DNA of 64,000 nt from Methanosarcina sp. KYL-1 (GTDB taxonomy: Archaea > Halobacteriota > Methanosarcinia > Methanosarcinales > Methanosarcinaceae): assembly GCF_024372725.1 (NCBI RefSeq), contig NZ_VOUA01000004.1, forward strand, positions 124,001-188,000, given 5' to 3'. Positions 52,848 through 62,460 of this stretch are shown piece by piece (positions within the stretch are counted from its first letter, which is position 1; the number at the start of each line of letters is the position of its first letter). The translations under genes were made by a program, and so were the position numbers. The notes below the pieces were generated by a model, which saw only the letters and a list, made by a program, of their open reading frames with translations, was not told the origin of the DNA and searched no databases.

Positions 52848-54470
52848 TTACATATCTTCAGGCATTTCTCCGCCGGCGCCGCCTGGGCCTGCTCTCATGC
52901 CTGAGGATGCAATTACGTCGTCAATCCTGAGGATCATGATTGCAGCTTCGGTTGCTGCGTTGATTGCCTGGGTCTTGATCCTGAGGGGTTCGATGACGTT
53001 GTTCTCGAACATGTCCTCGACCTTGCCGGTGTAGACGTTGAGGCCTGCCCTCTTGTTGCCCTTCTCGTGCTGGGAGCGCATCTCAACGAGCATGTCGATG
53101 GGGTCGAGACCTGCGTTTTCTGCAAGGGTCTGGGGGATGACTTCAAGGGACTCGGCAAACTTCATCACTGCAAGCTGCTCTCTGCCTTTCAGGGTTGCTG
53201 CGTATTCTTTCAGCCTGAGGGCCAGCTCGACTTCTGCGGAGCCGCCGCCCACGACGATCTTCTGGTCTTCAAGGGCAACGCCCACGACTCTGAGGGCATC
53301 TTCAAGGGCCCTTTCCAGGCCGTCAACCACATGCTCGGTCCCGCCGCGGAGGAGGATGGAGGTGGTCTTGCTGTCCTTGCAGCCTGTGACGAAGGTCATC
53401 CTGGAGCCTGTGACATCTTTCTCTTCCACAAGGCCTGCGTAGCCGAGGTCGGAATCCTCGATCTCGTCAAGGTTGGTGATTACGCTTGCGCCGGTTGCCC
53501 TGGAGAGCTTGTCCATGTCGCTCTTCTTGACCCTGCGCATGGCAAAGATGCCTGCCTTTGTCATGTAGTACTGGGCAAGGTCGTCAATGCCCTTCTGGCA
53601 GAAGACTACGTTTGCGCCGGTCTTGATGACCTTTTCCACGATTTCCCTGAGCATGGCTTCTTCCTGGTCTAAGAAGAGCTGCATCTGGTCAGGGGTGGTG
53701 ATCTTGATCTCGGCTTTTGTTTCTGTCTTCTTGAGTTCGATTGGCACGCTTAAGAGCAGGACCTTTGCGTTTTCCACAAGTTCCGGCATAGCGGTGTGGA
53801 CACGTTCCTTGTCAACAAGAACGCCCTGGATAATCTCGGAGTCTCTGATGCTTCCGCCTGGCCTCTTTTCGGTCTTTACGTCCTCGATGTCAACGGTGAT
53901 CTTCCCATCTTCGCTTACCTCGACAACGGACTTCACGGCCTGGACTGCAAGGTTGGAGAGGTGGTCCTTGTGGGCTTCTGCTCCCTTTCCTGTGATTGCG
54001 GTTGCTGCCAGTTTCTCAAGGGTTTCGGTGTCTTCCGGAGAAACGCTGATTGTGATGCTGTCAATGATCTTTTCGGCCTGGTTTGCTGCGAGCCTGTACC
54101 CGCTGGCAATCAGGGTGGGGTGCACGCCACTTTCCAGCAGTTCTTCTGCCTTTTCCAGGAGTTCTCCTGCAAGTACGGCTGCGGTGGTGGTCCCGTCTCC
54201 TACCTCAGCGTCCTGGGTCTTGGAAACTTCCACGATCATCTTCGCACCCGGGTGCTCGATGTCCATTTCCTTGAGGATGGTTGCCCCGTCGTTGGTGATG
54301 ACAACGTCTCCCATGGAGTCTACAAGCATCTTGTCCATACCCTTTGGCCCAAGAGTGGTCCTGACTGCCTCAGCTACGGCCTTTGCGGCCATGATGTTGT
54401 TGTGCTGGGCGTCGGAACCGTGTGTCCTCTTGCTGCCTTCTCTTAAAATAAAGATTGGTTGTGCTGCCAA
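52848..54470 (-). CDS. Thermosome subunit (group II chaperonin)
   Basis: This 540-aa chaperonin has the ATPase signature [49 protein letters not shown] and the C-terminal acidic/glycine tail [11 protein letters not shown]. It folds proteins in an ATP-driven double ring. The start is a TTG, seven bases after GGAGAT. A TATA-like TTATATAG on the minus strand at about 54580-54590 would give a leader of roughly 90 bases. Which paralogue of the several in these archaea it is cannot be told here. Confidence 0.96.
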   Translation of the reverse strand: MAAQPIFILREGSKRTHGSDAQHNNIMAAKAVAEAVRTTLGPKGMDKMLVDSMGDVVITNDGATILKEMDIEHPGAKMIVEVSKTQDAEVGDGTTTAAVLAGELLEKAEELLESGVHPTLIASGYRLAANQAEKIIDSITISVSPEDTETLEKLAATAITGKGAEAHKDHLSNLAVQAVKSVVEVSEDGKITVDIEDVKTEKRPGGSIRDSEIIQGVLVDKERVHTAMPELVENAKVLLLSVPIELKKTETKAEIKITTPDQMQLFLDQEEAMLREIVEKVIKTGANVVFCQKGIDDLAQYYMTKAGIFAMRRVKKSDMDKLSRATGASVITNLDEIEDSDLGYAGLVEEKDVTGSRMTFVTGCKDSKTTSILLRGGTEHVVDGLERALEDALRVVGVALEDQKIVVGGGSAEVELALRLKEYAATLKGREQLAVMKFAESLEVIPQTLAENAGLDPIDMLVEMRSQHEKGNKRAGLNVYTGKVEDMFENNVIEPLRIKTQAINAATEAAIMILRIDDVIASSGMRAGPGGAGGEMPEDM

Positions 54471-54579
54471 GCTTCAATCTCCTTTATAATGATATGAATT
54501 TTATATGAATTTTTTATTAGTTGAATCCTTGAACACGCGATTTTTGCTGCGTAATTTTCCTATTCTTAATGCAAGCACT

Positions 54580-54590
54580 TCTATATAAGA
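54580..54590 (-). promoter_or_regulatory. Probable TATA box of the thermosome gene
   Basis: On the minus strand GGAATTC-TTATATAG has the look of a BRE plus TATA box, about 115 bases before the TTG start. The rest of 54471-54837 shows no gene. Confidence 0.45.
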
Positions 54591-54837
54591 ATTCCTCCGG
54601 GTAGAAGCACTTTAAATGTGTGAAATGCGCCTCCTGATCCTTTTCATCCTCTTTTCGGGTCCCTTTCTCAGGCTCTGTCCCGAAGTCCGGGTGTATGGGC
54701 CTGGCCGTATACACTTTCTAGTGCAGGTCCTTTTTTCCTGCTTCAAATGAAAAGCCCTTCAGGGAGTTTTCTCCCCCCTCCCCCCTTTGAGCCCCTCTGC
54801 TCAGTATTCCGGGAAATTTGTAAAAAATCCTGAACTT

Positions 54838-55890
54838 TCAGAACAGGACATTAAGGGCATAACCCATCAAAAATAGCATAATTACAATATTTGCCAGAAG
54901 TACGGTTGTTTCTTTTTTCCCGAGGACCTTGAGCAGCATGAAAAACGAGGTCACGCATATTGCCGTCGAACTAAGGGAAAACACAAGAGAAGCCCCCATG
55001 GGCAGCCTGCCTCCCTCCATAAGAGGCCTCAGTACAAAAACATCTCCTCCGTTGCACAAATATGCAGGGATGCCCAGGCCCAGGGCAACGAAGATACTTC
55101 CAACTTTACTCGAAAGAAGGGAGGATAAGCTGGCAAGTTCAGGGGAATACAGCTCGAATAAAAGCCCTGCGACTCCTCCTAGCATGAGATAGGGGAACAC
55201 GGACTTGAATACATCAAAGGTTGACTCGTAAACGTCCTTTTCCGGTTTCCTTGTCGAGGGTCCGGTTTCGGTCACTCCGTTCAAACCGGGGTTTCCCTGA
55301 ATGGGGTGCAGGGAAAGTGTCCGTGAAGTCCCGGGAGCTGTTGCAGGGTTTGCGGAAACTTTTTCAGGCCCTTTCCAGCTTTCCGTTCTTAGCTTCTCCA
55401 CAATGATTCCGGTGGACACTGCAAGCACGAAAGCACAGAGAATCCTGAAGATGCCGAATTCCACGCCCAGTACGGAGAAGGAAAGTATGATGATATAAGG
55501 GTTCAGGATAGGTGCCGCTACAAGGAAGGTTACGAGTGTCCTCAGTTTCATCTTGTCTTTCATGGTTTCGACAAAGGGAATTGCCGTACAGGAGCATAAA
55601 GGCAGGATGGATGCGTAAATGAAGGCGGTGACCTGCCCTTTGGGATAAAATTTCCCGAATCTTGCAAAATAACGGCTCAGGAGCACTGCCAGGAAGACGC
55701 TTACCAGAAGTGTTACTGTGGATTCTACAAAATACTCAAAGAAAAGCCTCTGAACTTCGGGAAGATTCGCATAAACAAAGCACTGTTCCTTGGAAAGGTA
55801 ATTTATGTCGTTTACTGTTTTGTATACCCAATCAAAAGCTGTGAACAGTATTGCAAATAAAATCAACGTTTTGGCCAGAAATCTTCTCAT
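54838..55890 (-). CDS. UPF0718-type permease
   Basis: This 350-aa membrane protein matches the UPF0718/ArsP-like (PF03773) permeases: LPLCSCTAIPFVETMKDKMK, APILNPYIIILSFSVLG and, in the second half, GIPAYLCNGGDVFVLRPLME. There are about eight to ten spans in two halves joined by a soluble linker (residues ~190-225). Family members export organoarsenicals or other compounds, but most are uncharacterised. The start at 55890 follows GGAGA; 16 upstream codons lack conservation. Confidence 0.85.
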   Translation of the reverse strand: MRRFLAKTLILFAILFTAFDWVYKTVNDINYLSKEQCFVYANLPEVQRLFFEYFVESTVTLLVSVFLAVLLSRYFARFGKFYPKGQVTAFIYASILPLCSCTAIPFVETMKDKMKLRTLVTFLVAAPILNPYIIILSFSVLGVEFGIFRILCAFVLAVSTGIIVEKLRTESWKGPEKVSANPATAPGTSRTLSLHPIQGNPGLNGVTETGPSTRKPEKDVYESTFDVFKSVFPYLMLGGVAGLLFELYSPELASLSSLLSSKVGSIFVALGLGIPAYLCNGGDVFVLRPLMEGGRLPMGASLVFSLSSTAICVTSFFMLLKVLGKKETTVLLANIVIMLFLMGYALNVLF

Positions 55891-56531
55891 GTTCTCTCCT
55901 TTCCATGGGCAATGCTCAATCTTCTTTCTCCTTTTCATTATATCGTTTTTAAAACAAAACCTTCCCTGAAATCCAGGCTTCCACTTCTCAATTAATATTT
56001 TTGGAGCTTTTTCGTGAAGGCTACTTGTACTGCTTATAAATTTTTTGATAAATTCCCTGAGAACCTATTTAATTACCTGTAGGTCTTTATCATAAAAATA
56101 TTTATCTTTTAATTTTTCTTTTTTACATCCTTTCTTCTAATATTTTGATGTCCCCCTTCTCTTATTTTAAGCCCCAACATTATGAAAACTGAACTCCTGC
56201 ATACGTACCGTACTTAGATAAGTTCGGGTACTTTCCATGCAGAAACTCCGAAAATGTGAATAACCACTACGTATAAAAAATATTTCAATGTTTGGGCGTG
56301 GGTTTCGCGATTCATAGACTCTGTTTTAAATGTCCGGCCTTTTAAGCTGACCTGACGGACCTTTAAGTTCGAGCAGGCTGGAAACTTTTCCTGCTATCTC
56401 CTGGCAGGCTCAGTATGCCGGTCCGGGGGCTTGCAGTATAAAATATCCGCAGGCTTTCTGTTTCTCCTCTTTTTCACTGTTGGCATTTATTTGGTTAAAT
56501 CAAAAAAATAAAACCTTTTTCAATTTGCTTT

Positions 56532-56592
56532 TCAGGTACCGATACTCTCTCCGGCTGCAAAGCAGCCGGCCTTTTCCGTAAAATGTATATGA
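56532..56592. repeat. Dispersed intergenic repeat, copy B
   Basis: It has the same ordered blocks as 22191-22256 (CAGGTACC, GCAGCCGGC, TAAAAT, GTATATGA) and a short GGCTGC-AAA-GCAGCC hairpin. It is non-coding. Confidence 0.5.
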
Positions 56593-56737
56593 AGAAGCAA
56601 AAAGCAGCTGGATAACTCGTATAAAGGGGTATTCAGATTATGGCAAGTATATTTTGATGCCCATAAAGGGCATCTGAGTGACCTGAAACTGTATCGGTAT
56701 AACAAAAAAGAACAGTCCGATGACGTGTGAGATCTAA

Positions 56738-56977
56738 GAGCGTGTCTTAAAATTCAATTTGACTATACAATTGGGATAGGACTCACGGATTTGGATCCCA
56801 TATCGGTAGCGTTAAACCGTTAAATGTCTAAAGTGTAAATTTTAACCATGATGTCTAATGCATTTGATATTATTCATCGGGCAAATAAGTCTGATGTAAT
56901 TAATTTACAGTTTGAACTTAAGATCAACAAACCCTACTATCCAAATGTAGAAATGGTTTGAATTTTAAGACAGCCTC
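56738..56977. mobile_element. MITE-like element with IS5-type TAA duplication (240 bp)
   Basis: The ends read GAGCGTGTCTTAAAATTCAA on the left and the inverse of GAGGCTGTCTTAAAATTCAA on the right, with two differences. TAA flanks both sides (56735-56737 and 56978-56980), the TNA-type target duplication of some IS5-family groups. No transposase is present; the centre is AT-rich. It lies in a 1.4-kb gene-poor region (55891-57320). Confidence 0.75.
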
Positions 56978-57071
56978 TAAGAAAAAAGTACAGGGTCCAA
57001 TTTGGATTAATTTGCTGGCCGTCACAACCTGAAAATATATTATCCTTTTAATTTTGTGCTTCTTTCAGAGT

Positions 57072-57140
57072 AACATTCTACTTTTTAGGAACATTCTACT
57101 TTTTAGGAACATTCTACTTTTTAGGAACATTCTATCTTTT
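57072..57140. repeat. 18-bp tandem repeat
   Basis: AACATTCTACTTTTTAGG is repeated exactly three times from 57072, with a partial fourth copy. It is about 180 bases after the end of the FAD/Fe-S gene. Confidence 0.88.
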
Positions 57141-57152
57141 ATTTTCATTTTT

Positions 57153-57190
57153 GGGAGGCGCCGCCAGGCAAGCTGGCGGGGTGCCCTCCC
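57153..57190. terminator. GC-rich hairpin downstream of the FAD/Fe-S gene
   Basis: GGGAGG-CGCCGCCAG and CTGGCGGGGTGCCCTCCC can pair into a strong stem with a GCAAG loop. It lies about 130 bases past the stop of the minus-strand gene. A terminator role is a guess; archaeal ends usually rely on T-runs. Confidence 0.4.
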
Positions 57191-57320
57191 GTATCACCTG
57201 AAATGAAAAACGGTTTCCGGGGTCAAGGGAAAACTTCCAGTGTCATGTGGAGTATTTCTCCATTACTCAGTTTCTCATTACTCAGGTTTCAATTGTTCCT
57301 GAATTCACTGCTTTCAGGTT

Positions 57321-60300
57321 TCAGTGCGTCTTTATGTACTCGATCATCCTCGGGGTCAGCAGCGGGATAATCTGGGGCAGCATGTTAGGCATGAGGTTTT
57401 CCATGGCTTTTGGCATGAGGTCAGGGAGCTGCTCTTTCATGTGATCGGGCATCGGGACCCGCCTTTCCACGGCCTTGAGCATGTCAGGCATGACTTTGGG
57501 CATGACCGAAGGCATGAGCCTGGGCATCATTATGGGCATCATGGGCTTCATCATGGCATCCATGCCAGGCACGTATTTGACCATTTTCATCATGGCCTGA
57601 AGTGGAGAGGGCATGGCTGCCATCATCTCGGGCAGGAGTTCTACCATCAAGTCGGTCATGTTTTCGGGCTGCATGAGTGCGATCATTTTCTCAAAAGGCA
57701 CCCATGACTGCAGGGCGAAGTTTGTCGTGTCCGGGATGTCATAGCCGAGGCTTCTGGCCACAAGGGCGCCGAGGTCCTGGGACTCTATGTTCATGTTGTT
57801 TTTCTCGGCTGCGACACGGAACTGGACCGTACAGCAGGGGCACAGGGCCGCAAGGATGTCTGCATTCACATCTACAGCTTCCTGAAGCCTCATACCTCCA
57901 AGTTTATATGCAACCGGAGGCTCGGCAATAAGGCTCACCACCGAGCCGCAGCAGTGGGCATGTTCCCTGTTGTGCTCAAGTTCCCTGAACTGGAGGCCGG
58001 GGATGGCTTTCAACAGCTCTCTCGGAGGTTCGTACACCTTCCCGCCGGCTCTTCCCAGGTGGCAGGAGTCATGCCAGGCAACCACTTTATTCAGAGGTTT
58101 TTTGAATTTGGGCTTCAGCACGTCCAGGCGCTCCACCAGGACTTCGGAATAGTGCTTTGTCTCAAGCCCGTACTCGATCCCCAGTTTTTCCGCCCACTGA
58201 GGATAGACTGTATGCCACATGAGCCAGCAGGCAGGGCAGGAAGTGATCACGGTTTTTACGCCTTTCTTTTTCATGTTAGCGACGTTCATCCTCATGATCT
58301 TTTCAAATACGTCCCACTTTCCTGCAACGAGCATGGGAATTCCACAGCAAGCCTCCTTGTCAAAAAGCCCCGTGAATTCGACACCTGCATCATCGAGCAT
58401 ACGCACAGCTCCGACAGCAACGTCTTTTTCCACAAAGGAGGCGGTGCAGCCTGCAAAGTAAGCGTATTCGGCTTCGTCCTTCATCTTTGCCCGGATATCG
58501 TCCGGGATCCATTTGTCCCGGTCTTTCCTGTAGTTTGCCCAGATGTTCCTTTCTTTCAGGAGGCTTGCAGCCATGATCTCAAAGGGCGGGAAGGTCATTT
58601 TTTTCTCTTCTTCAATCAGCTTTCCGCGCATGGTCATCCAGGCATGTTCGATTGGCATGTCCAGTTCACAGCGGGAGTCGCACATCTGGCAGGTGGTGCA
58701 GGCAAGGAAGGTGTTTGTCTGCCTCTGGTCAAGCTTTTCCCGGCCTGCCAGGTATTCCTTGATGAAGAACCATTTTCCCCTGGGCGACTGGGACTCCCAG
58801 CCCCTTCCGTAGTACTGGTCACATTCGCTCACGCAGTACCCGCACTGGGAACAGGAGTAGGCAAGTTCGGCAATGTCGGCCGGAATGCCTTTTTCGTCTT
58901 TGAAGGAAACTTCCCCGATCCCTGACATGTTCCCCACAAGCCTGCCCATGGGTTCGAAAGAAGAGCCAAGGGAGACTGCGGTGTTCAGGAGCCCCTTTCC
59001 TTCCAGGGTCTCGGGGTTCATGATCCCGTTGGGGTCGAATTCTTTCCTGAGGGCTTCGATTTCCGAAAGCCTGTCCCCAAAGACGCTCTTTTTCTTTGAG
59101 GCGAAGAAAAGCCCGGAAGAATAAGCCCTGCCCCCGTTTTCTTCCGCAACCTTCAGGATGCTCAGGGAAAGGGCAAAAGCTGTGTTGAAAAGGACGGAGC
59201 GCTCGGAGTGGCGCATGAAACAGAGGAGCACGACGTTTCCATCCCCTATCACCATGCCTTCGGTAAGTACCGGGAGTTTTACCCTCTTTTTTATCTCTTC
59301 AAAAGTAATGTCCATCTTCTCAAGGGGCACCAGGACCTCGGCAGGGATGAAAGAGGGGCCGAGCCTTTTGACCTTCATGGACTTGAACCATTCCTCGGTC
59401 TCGTGCTTTGCAATCTCCTCGGGAAGGACCGTGCCGCCAGCGCTCTCTATTGCTTCTTTTAAGCCTGAGATGGCCCTCGAGGCAGGGTACATGAAGGTGC
59501 AGACGTAAGCCACGGGCAGCACTGGCCTATCTTTGTCCACGATTTCCCCGTAGTGGAGTTTTCTGGGCGCCTTATTCTTCATGTCCGCCCATTCGGGGTT
59601 CAGGAATGAGATCGACCAGAGCGGGATTTTCTTTTCCCTTATGGTTTCGACTGCTTTTTTCATGCTTGAAGCATCAGGGAAACTTGCGGAAACAGCCCTT
59701 CTCTCTTCTTGTTTCTGGACCTTCAGGGTTATTTCGGTGATAATGCCCGTCGTCCCCATAGTCCCTGTGATCTTCCTGAGTTCGGGGCCTGAAAATTCCT
59801 TTATTTTTCCGTTGGGGAGGACAACCCTGACTTTTTCCATGCTCTCGTGGCCCCAGCCGAACTCATAACTTCCATATCCGGCCCCACTCTGCATGAGCCA
59901 GCCCCCGACGGTCGAAGAAGGGGCGCTTGAAGGAATTGCCCTGACCGAGAGGCCCTCTTCATTCAGCTTCCTCTCAAGCTTCTCCCAGATTATCCCGCTC
60001 TCCACAACTGCTTTTTGCCCTTCGGGGTCGATGCTGAGCACCCTGTTCAGCAGGGTGACATCGGCAACAATCCCTCCTTTTGTAGGGATTACCCCTCCGT
60101 ACCCCGAGGATGCCCCTGCACGGGGGACTACAGGAATCCTGTGCCGGTTTGCAAATTCCAGGAGCTTTACGGCGTCTTCTTCCGTCCGGATTTTTACAAC
60201 AGCTGCCGGATCAGTGTTCCCTACCACTTTTTTGACAAGAGGGGGTAGGGCTCCTATATCGTGGTTGTAGTAGTGGCGTTCGCGTTTGTCAAGATTGACG

Positions 60301-60368
60301 CATTCTCCGAAGAGCTCGGAGAGTTCTTTTTTCTGTGCAGCTGATAGTTCCGGGACGCGGCTTGTCAT
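57321..60368 (-). CDS. FAD-linked oxidase fused to Fe-S/CCG domains (D-lactate dehydrogenase/GlcD-HdrD type) with Met-rich tail
   Basis: This 1015-aa protein has an FAD_binding_4 domain (residues ~50-220, with GASSGYGGVIPTKGGIV), an FAD-oxidase C domain (~225-455), two 4Fe-4S motifs (C506-x2-C509-x2-C512-x3-C516 and C557-x2-C560-x2-C563-x3-C567) and two CCG-type modules (C641, C674-C675, C711 and C714; C769, C806-C807, C843-C846). This resembles 2-hydroxyacid or D-lactate dehydrogenases coupled to heterodisulfide-reductase-like electron transfer. The last ~120 residues hold 28 methionines in MPxxM-type repeats. GGAGG precedes the ATG. Confidence 0.88.
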   Translation of the reverse strand: MTSRVPELSAAQKKELSELFGECVNLDKRERHYYNHDIGALPPLVKKVVGNTDPAAVVKIRTEEDAVKLLEFANRHRIPVVPRAGASSGYGGVIPTKGGIVADVTLLNRVLSIDPEGQKAVVESGIIWEKLERKLNEEGLSVRAIPSSAPSSTVGGWLMQSGAGYGSYEFGWGHESMEKVRVVLPNGKIKEFSGPELRKITGTMGTTGIITEITLKVQKQEERRAVSASFPDASSMKKAVETIREKKIPLWSISFLNPEWADMKNKAPRKLHYGEIVDKDRPVLPVAYVCTFMYPASRAISGLKEAIESAGGTVLPEEIAKHETEEWFKSMKVKRLGPSFIPAEVLVPLEKMDITFEEIKKRVKLPVLTEGMVIGDGNVVLLCFMRHSERSVLFNTAFALSLSILKVAEENGGRAYSSGLFFASKKKSVFGDRLSEIEALRKEFDPNGIMNPETLEGKGLLNTAVSLGSSFEPMGRLVGNMSGIGEVSFKDEKGIPADIAELAYSCSQCGYCVSECDQYYGRGWESQSPRGKWFFIKEYLAGREKLDQRQTNTFLACTTCQMCDSRCELDMPIEHAWMTMRGKLIEEEKKMTFPPFEIMAASLLKERNIWANYRKDRDKWIPDDIRAKMKDEAEYAYFAGCTASFVEKDVAVGAVRMLDDAGVEFTGLFDKEACCGIPMLVAGKWDVFEKIMRMNVANMKKKGVKTVITSCPACWLMWHTVYPQWAEKLGIEYGLETKHYSEVLVERLDVLKPKFKKPLNKVVAWHDSCHLGRAGGKVYEPPRELLKAIPGLQFRELEHNREHAHCCGSVVSLIAEPPVAYKLGGMRLQEAVDVNADILAALCPCCTVQFRVAAEKNNMNIESQDLGALVARSLGYDIPDTTNFALQSWVPFEKMIALMQPENMTDLMVELLPEMMAAMPSPLQAMMKMVKYVPGMDAMMKPMMPIMMPRLMPSVMPKVMPDMLKAVERRVPMPDHMKEQLPDLMPKAMENLMPNMLPQIIPLLTPRMIEYIKTH

Positions 60369-60655
60369 GTTCTTTTCCTCCTGGAGTTGCGGTCGGATTG
60401 CACACAGTTGCGGAGGTGTGCACGGATGGCCGCTTTTGACCGTCAGGCAACTTGATTTATACAGATTTTATCAGGCGGTCCTATATATTATATTATATAA
60501 CGATGTCTTAAAAATATTCTTTTTAAGATATTTTATCCGTTTGCAGGATTTTTTTCTTTTTTCTTTCCGTTTTTTCTGAAAAACTTAACAAATTGAAACT
60601 ACTTATAAATAAATTTAAAAAATAAATTAAAAAATATCTTCAAATTAAATAATAA

Positions 60656-61273
60656 TTAGAAATGCAGGGCATCTTTCGGGCAGACACTCACACAGCGTCC
60701 GCATTTGATGCAGTCGGGCTTTGTCTCGTTTTTGCAGACCTTAAGCTGCATGGGACAGGCTTTTTCGCATTTCTTACAGTTGATGCACTTGTCTTTTTCA
60801 AGTTTCAGCTGGTACTTCTTTCCTCCCAGCAGGTTCTGGGCTGTTCCCATGGGGCAGAAGGAACACCAGGCCCTCGGGCTCAGGAAGCTGCCGAGAAGGA
60901 CTGCGATTGCCGTTGTCACAATACACATGGTAACAAAGACCATGCCGACTTTTTCGAAAATGTTCAGTGTCCCTATTATGCTTGCAATCCTGTAGCCCAT
61001 GAAGCCCATGAGCAGGATAAAGATCGGAAGGCGTATCCAGAGGCTTCTGAAAATTCCGGGGATCTTCCCTCTCTTTGAAATCTTGCTGACCCAGAAGTCA
61101 ACCAGGCTTCCCCGCGGGCAGAGGTTCCCGCAGAACCACCGGCCCCTGAAGGGGCTGATAAGGAAGATTGCGGCAAAGATGAGCAGCATGAAATACCCGA
61201 GGGCCGGATACCAGAGCCCTCCGATTGAGACGATAAGTACCAGGATTCCCAGGTAAGGTGTTATTTTTAACAA
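60656..61273 (-). CDS. NapH-like membrane polyferredoxin
   Basis: This protein has four to five membrane spans, the NapH-type CGNLCPRGSLVDF and CSFCPMG motifs on the membrane loops, and two C-terminal 4Fe-4S motifs (CINCKKCEKACPM, CIKCGRCVSVCPK). It probably passes electrons at the membrane. I place the start at the TTG at 61273, which follows CGGAG and lies five bases after the regulator stop; a TTG at 61339 would overlap the regulator gene by 62 bases. The regulator and ferredoxin probably form an operon. Confidence 0.85.
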   Translation of the reverse strand: MLKITPYLGILVLIVSIGGLWYPALGYFMLLIFAAIFLISPFRGRWFCGNLCPRGSLVDFWVSKISKRGKIPGIFRSLWIRLPIFILLMGFMGYRIASIIGTLNIFEKVGMVFVTMCIVTTAIAVLLGSFLSPRAWCSFCPMGTAQNLLGGKKYQLKLEKDKCINCKKCEKACPMQLKVCKNETKPDCIKCGRCVSVCPKDALHF

Positions 61274-61277
61274 GTTA

Positions 61278-61637
61278 TCAAGCTCCGTTTTCCCATTGTT
61301 CCAGTTCTTGCCCGAGCCTCTCAGCCCAGGTCCGGACAACGTTCATGATTATGTTTTTGATTTTTGTTCTCGAATGGACTTTATATATGAAGATGTAGCC
61401 ACCCCCGTCCAGGTTCTGCTGTGACCTCTGCAGGATCTCTTTTTCATGCAGTTTTTTGGCGGAACGCTGGACTGTGGAGATGTCGAGTTCAAGTTTTTTT
61501 GAAAGAGTGTCAGTGTCAAACCAGTGTTCAGTGTCATTGAAGAAATGCTTCAATACCTTCAGGTCGGCTCTTGTAAGGTTCAGGGAGCATTTTATTACGT
61601 CTTCTACCTTGAATTCTTTACAGGCAAAATCTATCAT
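61278..61637 (-). CDS. Winged-helix transcriptional regulator, copy 1
   Basis: This 119-aa protein has a winged-helix DNA-binding domain (residues ~23-72, LTRADLKVLKHFFND then LSKKLELDISTVQRSAKKLHE) and a beta-wing GGGYIFIYKVHS, like TrmB/MarR-type archaeal regulators. GAGGT precedes the ATG. It lies just upstream of the NapH-like gene and probably controls it. A near copy (about 91 percent identical) is at 62069. Confidence 0.88.
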   Translation of the reverse strand: MIDFACKEFKVEDVIKCSLNLTRADLKVLKHFFNDTEHWFDTDTLSKKLELDISTVQRSAKKLHEKEILQRSQQNLDGGGYIFIYKVHSRTKIKNIIMNVVRTWAERLGQELEQWENGA

Positions 61638-61650
61638 CGCATTACCTCAT

Positions 61651-61670
61651 AACTACTGCAGTACTGTTAT
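61651..61670. promoter_or_regulatory. Operator-like palindrome before regulator copy 1
   Basis: TACTGCAGTA at 61654-61663 is a perfect palindrome with partly paired ATAAC/GTTAT flanks. It lies between a TATATATAT run (about 61683) and the ATG, where a repressor would block the start site. A related ACAGTAC stretch occurs before copy 2. Confidence 0.45.
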
Positions 61671-61956
61671 AAGTTGGCCGCCATATATATACGCTGAGAA
61701 GTACGGAATCCTGCCGTCAAAAAACCGAAGTTCTGTAATTTCTTGATTCCCATTAGTATTCCTGAAAGGGAAATGTTTCAGGCAGCTTCAGCTGTCAAAT
61801 CGAGAACAAGTGACCTTCAAATTGAGAGTGGGTGACCGTTGAATAAATAACATAAATAAAGAACATGTGACCATCAAGTAGAGAGTGGGTGACCATTAGG
61901 TAGAAAACGAGTGAGTTAGAAAATATCCCTGCCCTGCCTCATGGGTAACTTACAGT

Positions 61957-62066
61957 TTAAGTTGTGACGAGGCAGGTGACGGCAAGGATCATGCCGACCT
62001 TTTCAAAGGCTTTCGATAAGGGCCGGAATTTCCGGGTATCTGTTATCCCGGGAGGTTTGAGAGGGT
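61957..62066 (-). pseudogene. Remnant of a second NapH-like gene
   Basis: On the minus strand this stretch translates to FEKVGMILAVTCLVTT and then a stop, closely matching FEKVGMVFVTMCIVTT in the intact NapH-like protein. A shorter upstream block (near IPG) also matches. The rest of the gene is gone. It lies just after the second regulator copy, so the regulator-ferredoxin pair was duplicated and this copy decayed. Confidence 0.72.
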
Positions 62067-62068
62067 GA

Positions 62069-62428
62069 TCAGGCTCTGCTTTCCCATTGCTCCAGTTCCT
62101 GCCCTAGCCTCTCAGCCCAGCTCTGGACAACGCCCATTATTATGTTTTTGATTTTTGTTCTTGAATGGACTTTATAGATGAAGACATAGCCTCCCCCGTC
62201 CAGGTTCTGCTGTGACCTTTGCAGGATCTCCTTTTCATGCAGTTTTTTGACGGAGCGCTGGACCGTAGAGATGTCGAGTTTCAGGGCTTTTGAAAGGGTG
62301 TCAGTGTCAAACCAGTGTTCGGTATCGTTTATGAAGTGCTTCAATACCTTCAGGTCAGCCCTGGTAAGGTTCAGGGCGCATTTTATTACGTCTTCTACCT
62401 TGAACTCCTTGCATGCAAAGTCTATCAT
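62069..62428 (-). CDS. Winged-helix transcriptional regulator, copy 2
   Basis: This 119-aa protein differs from the copy at 61278 by 11 residues, including K48/E50 changed to A/K in the helix-turn-helix region and several at the C-terminus. GAGGG precedes the ATG. Its original downstream partner, a NapH-like gene, survives only as a fragment. It may still act on shared sites or be free to diverge. Confidence 0.87.
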   Translation of the reverse strand: MIDFACKEFKVEDVIKCALNLTRADLKVLKHFINDTEHWFDTDTLSKALKLDISTVQRSVKKLHEKEILQRSQQNLDGGGYVFIYKVHSRTKIKNIIMGVVQSWAERLGQELEQWESRA

Positions 62429-62439
62429 TCCATCCCTCT

Positions 62440-62460
62440 GTAATATTACGGTACTGTATT
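62440..62460. promoter_or_regulatory. Operator-like palindrome before regulator copy 2
   Basis: GTAATATTAC (62440-62449) is a perfect palindrome, next to GGTACTGTATT, which on the other strand shares ACAGTAC with the copy-1 site. It lies between a TATATTCG stretch and the ATG. Confidence 0.4.

Noticed and set aside
53587-54489. 300-codon frame on the plus strand
   Set aside because: Antisense to the thermosome gene; serine/threonine-rich translation is a mirror of chaperonin codons.
57954-58925. 323-codon frame on the plus strand
   Set aside because: It is antisense to the FAD/Fe-S gene, lacks domain sense, and arises from the GC-rich codon bias of that gene.
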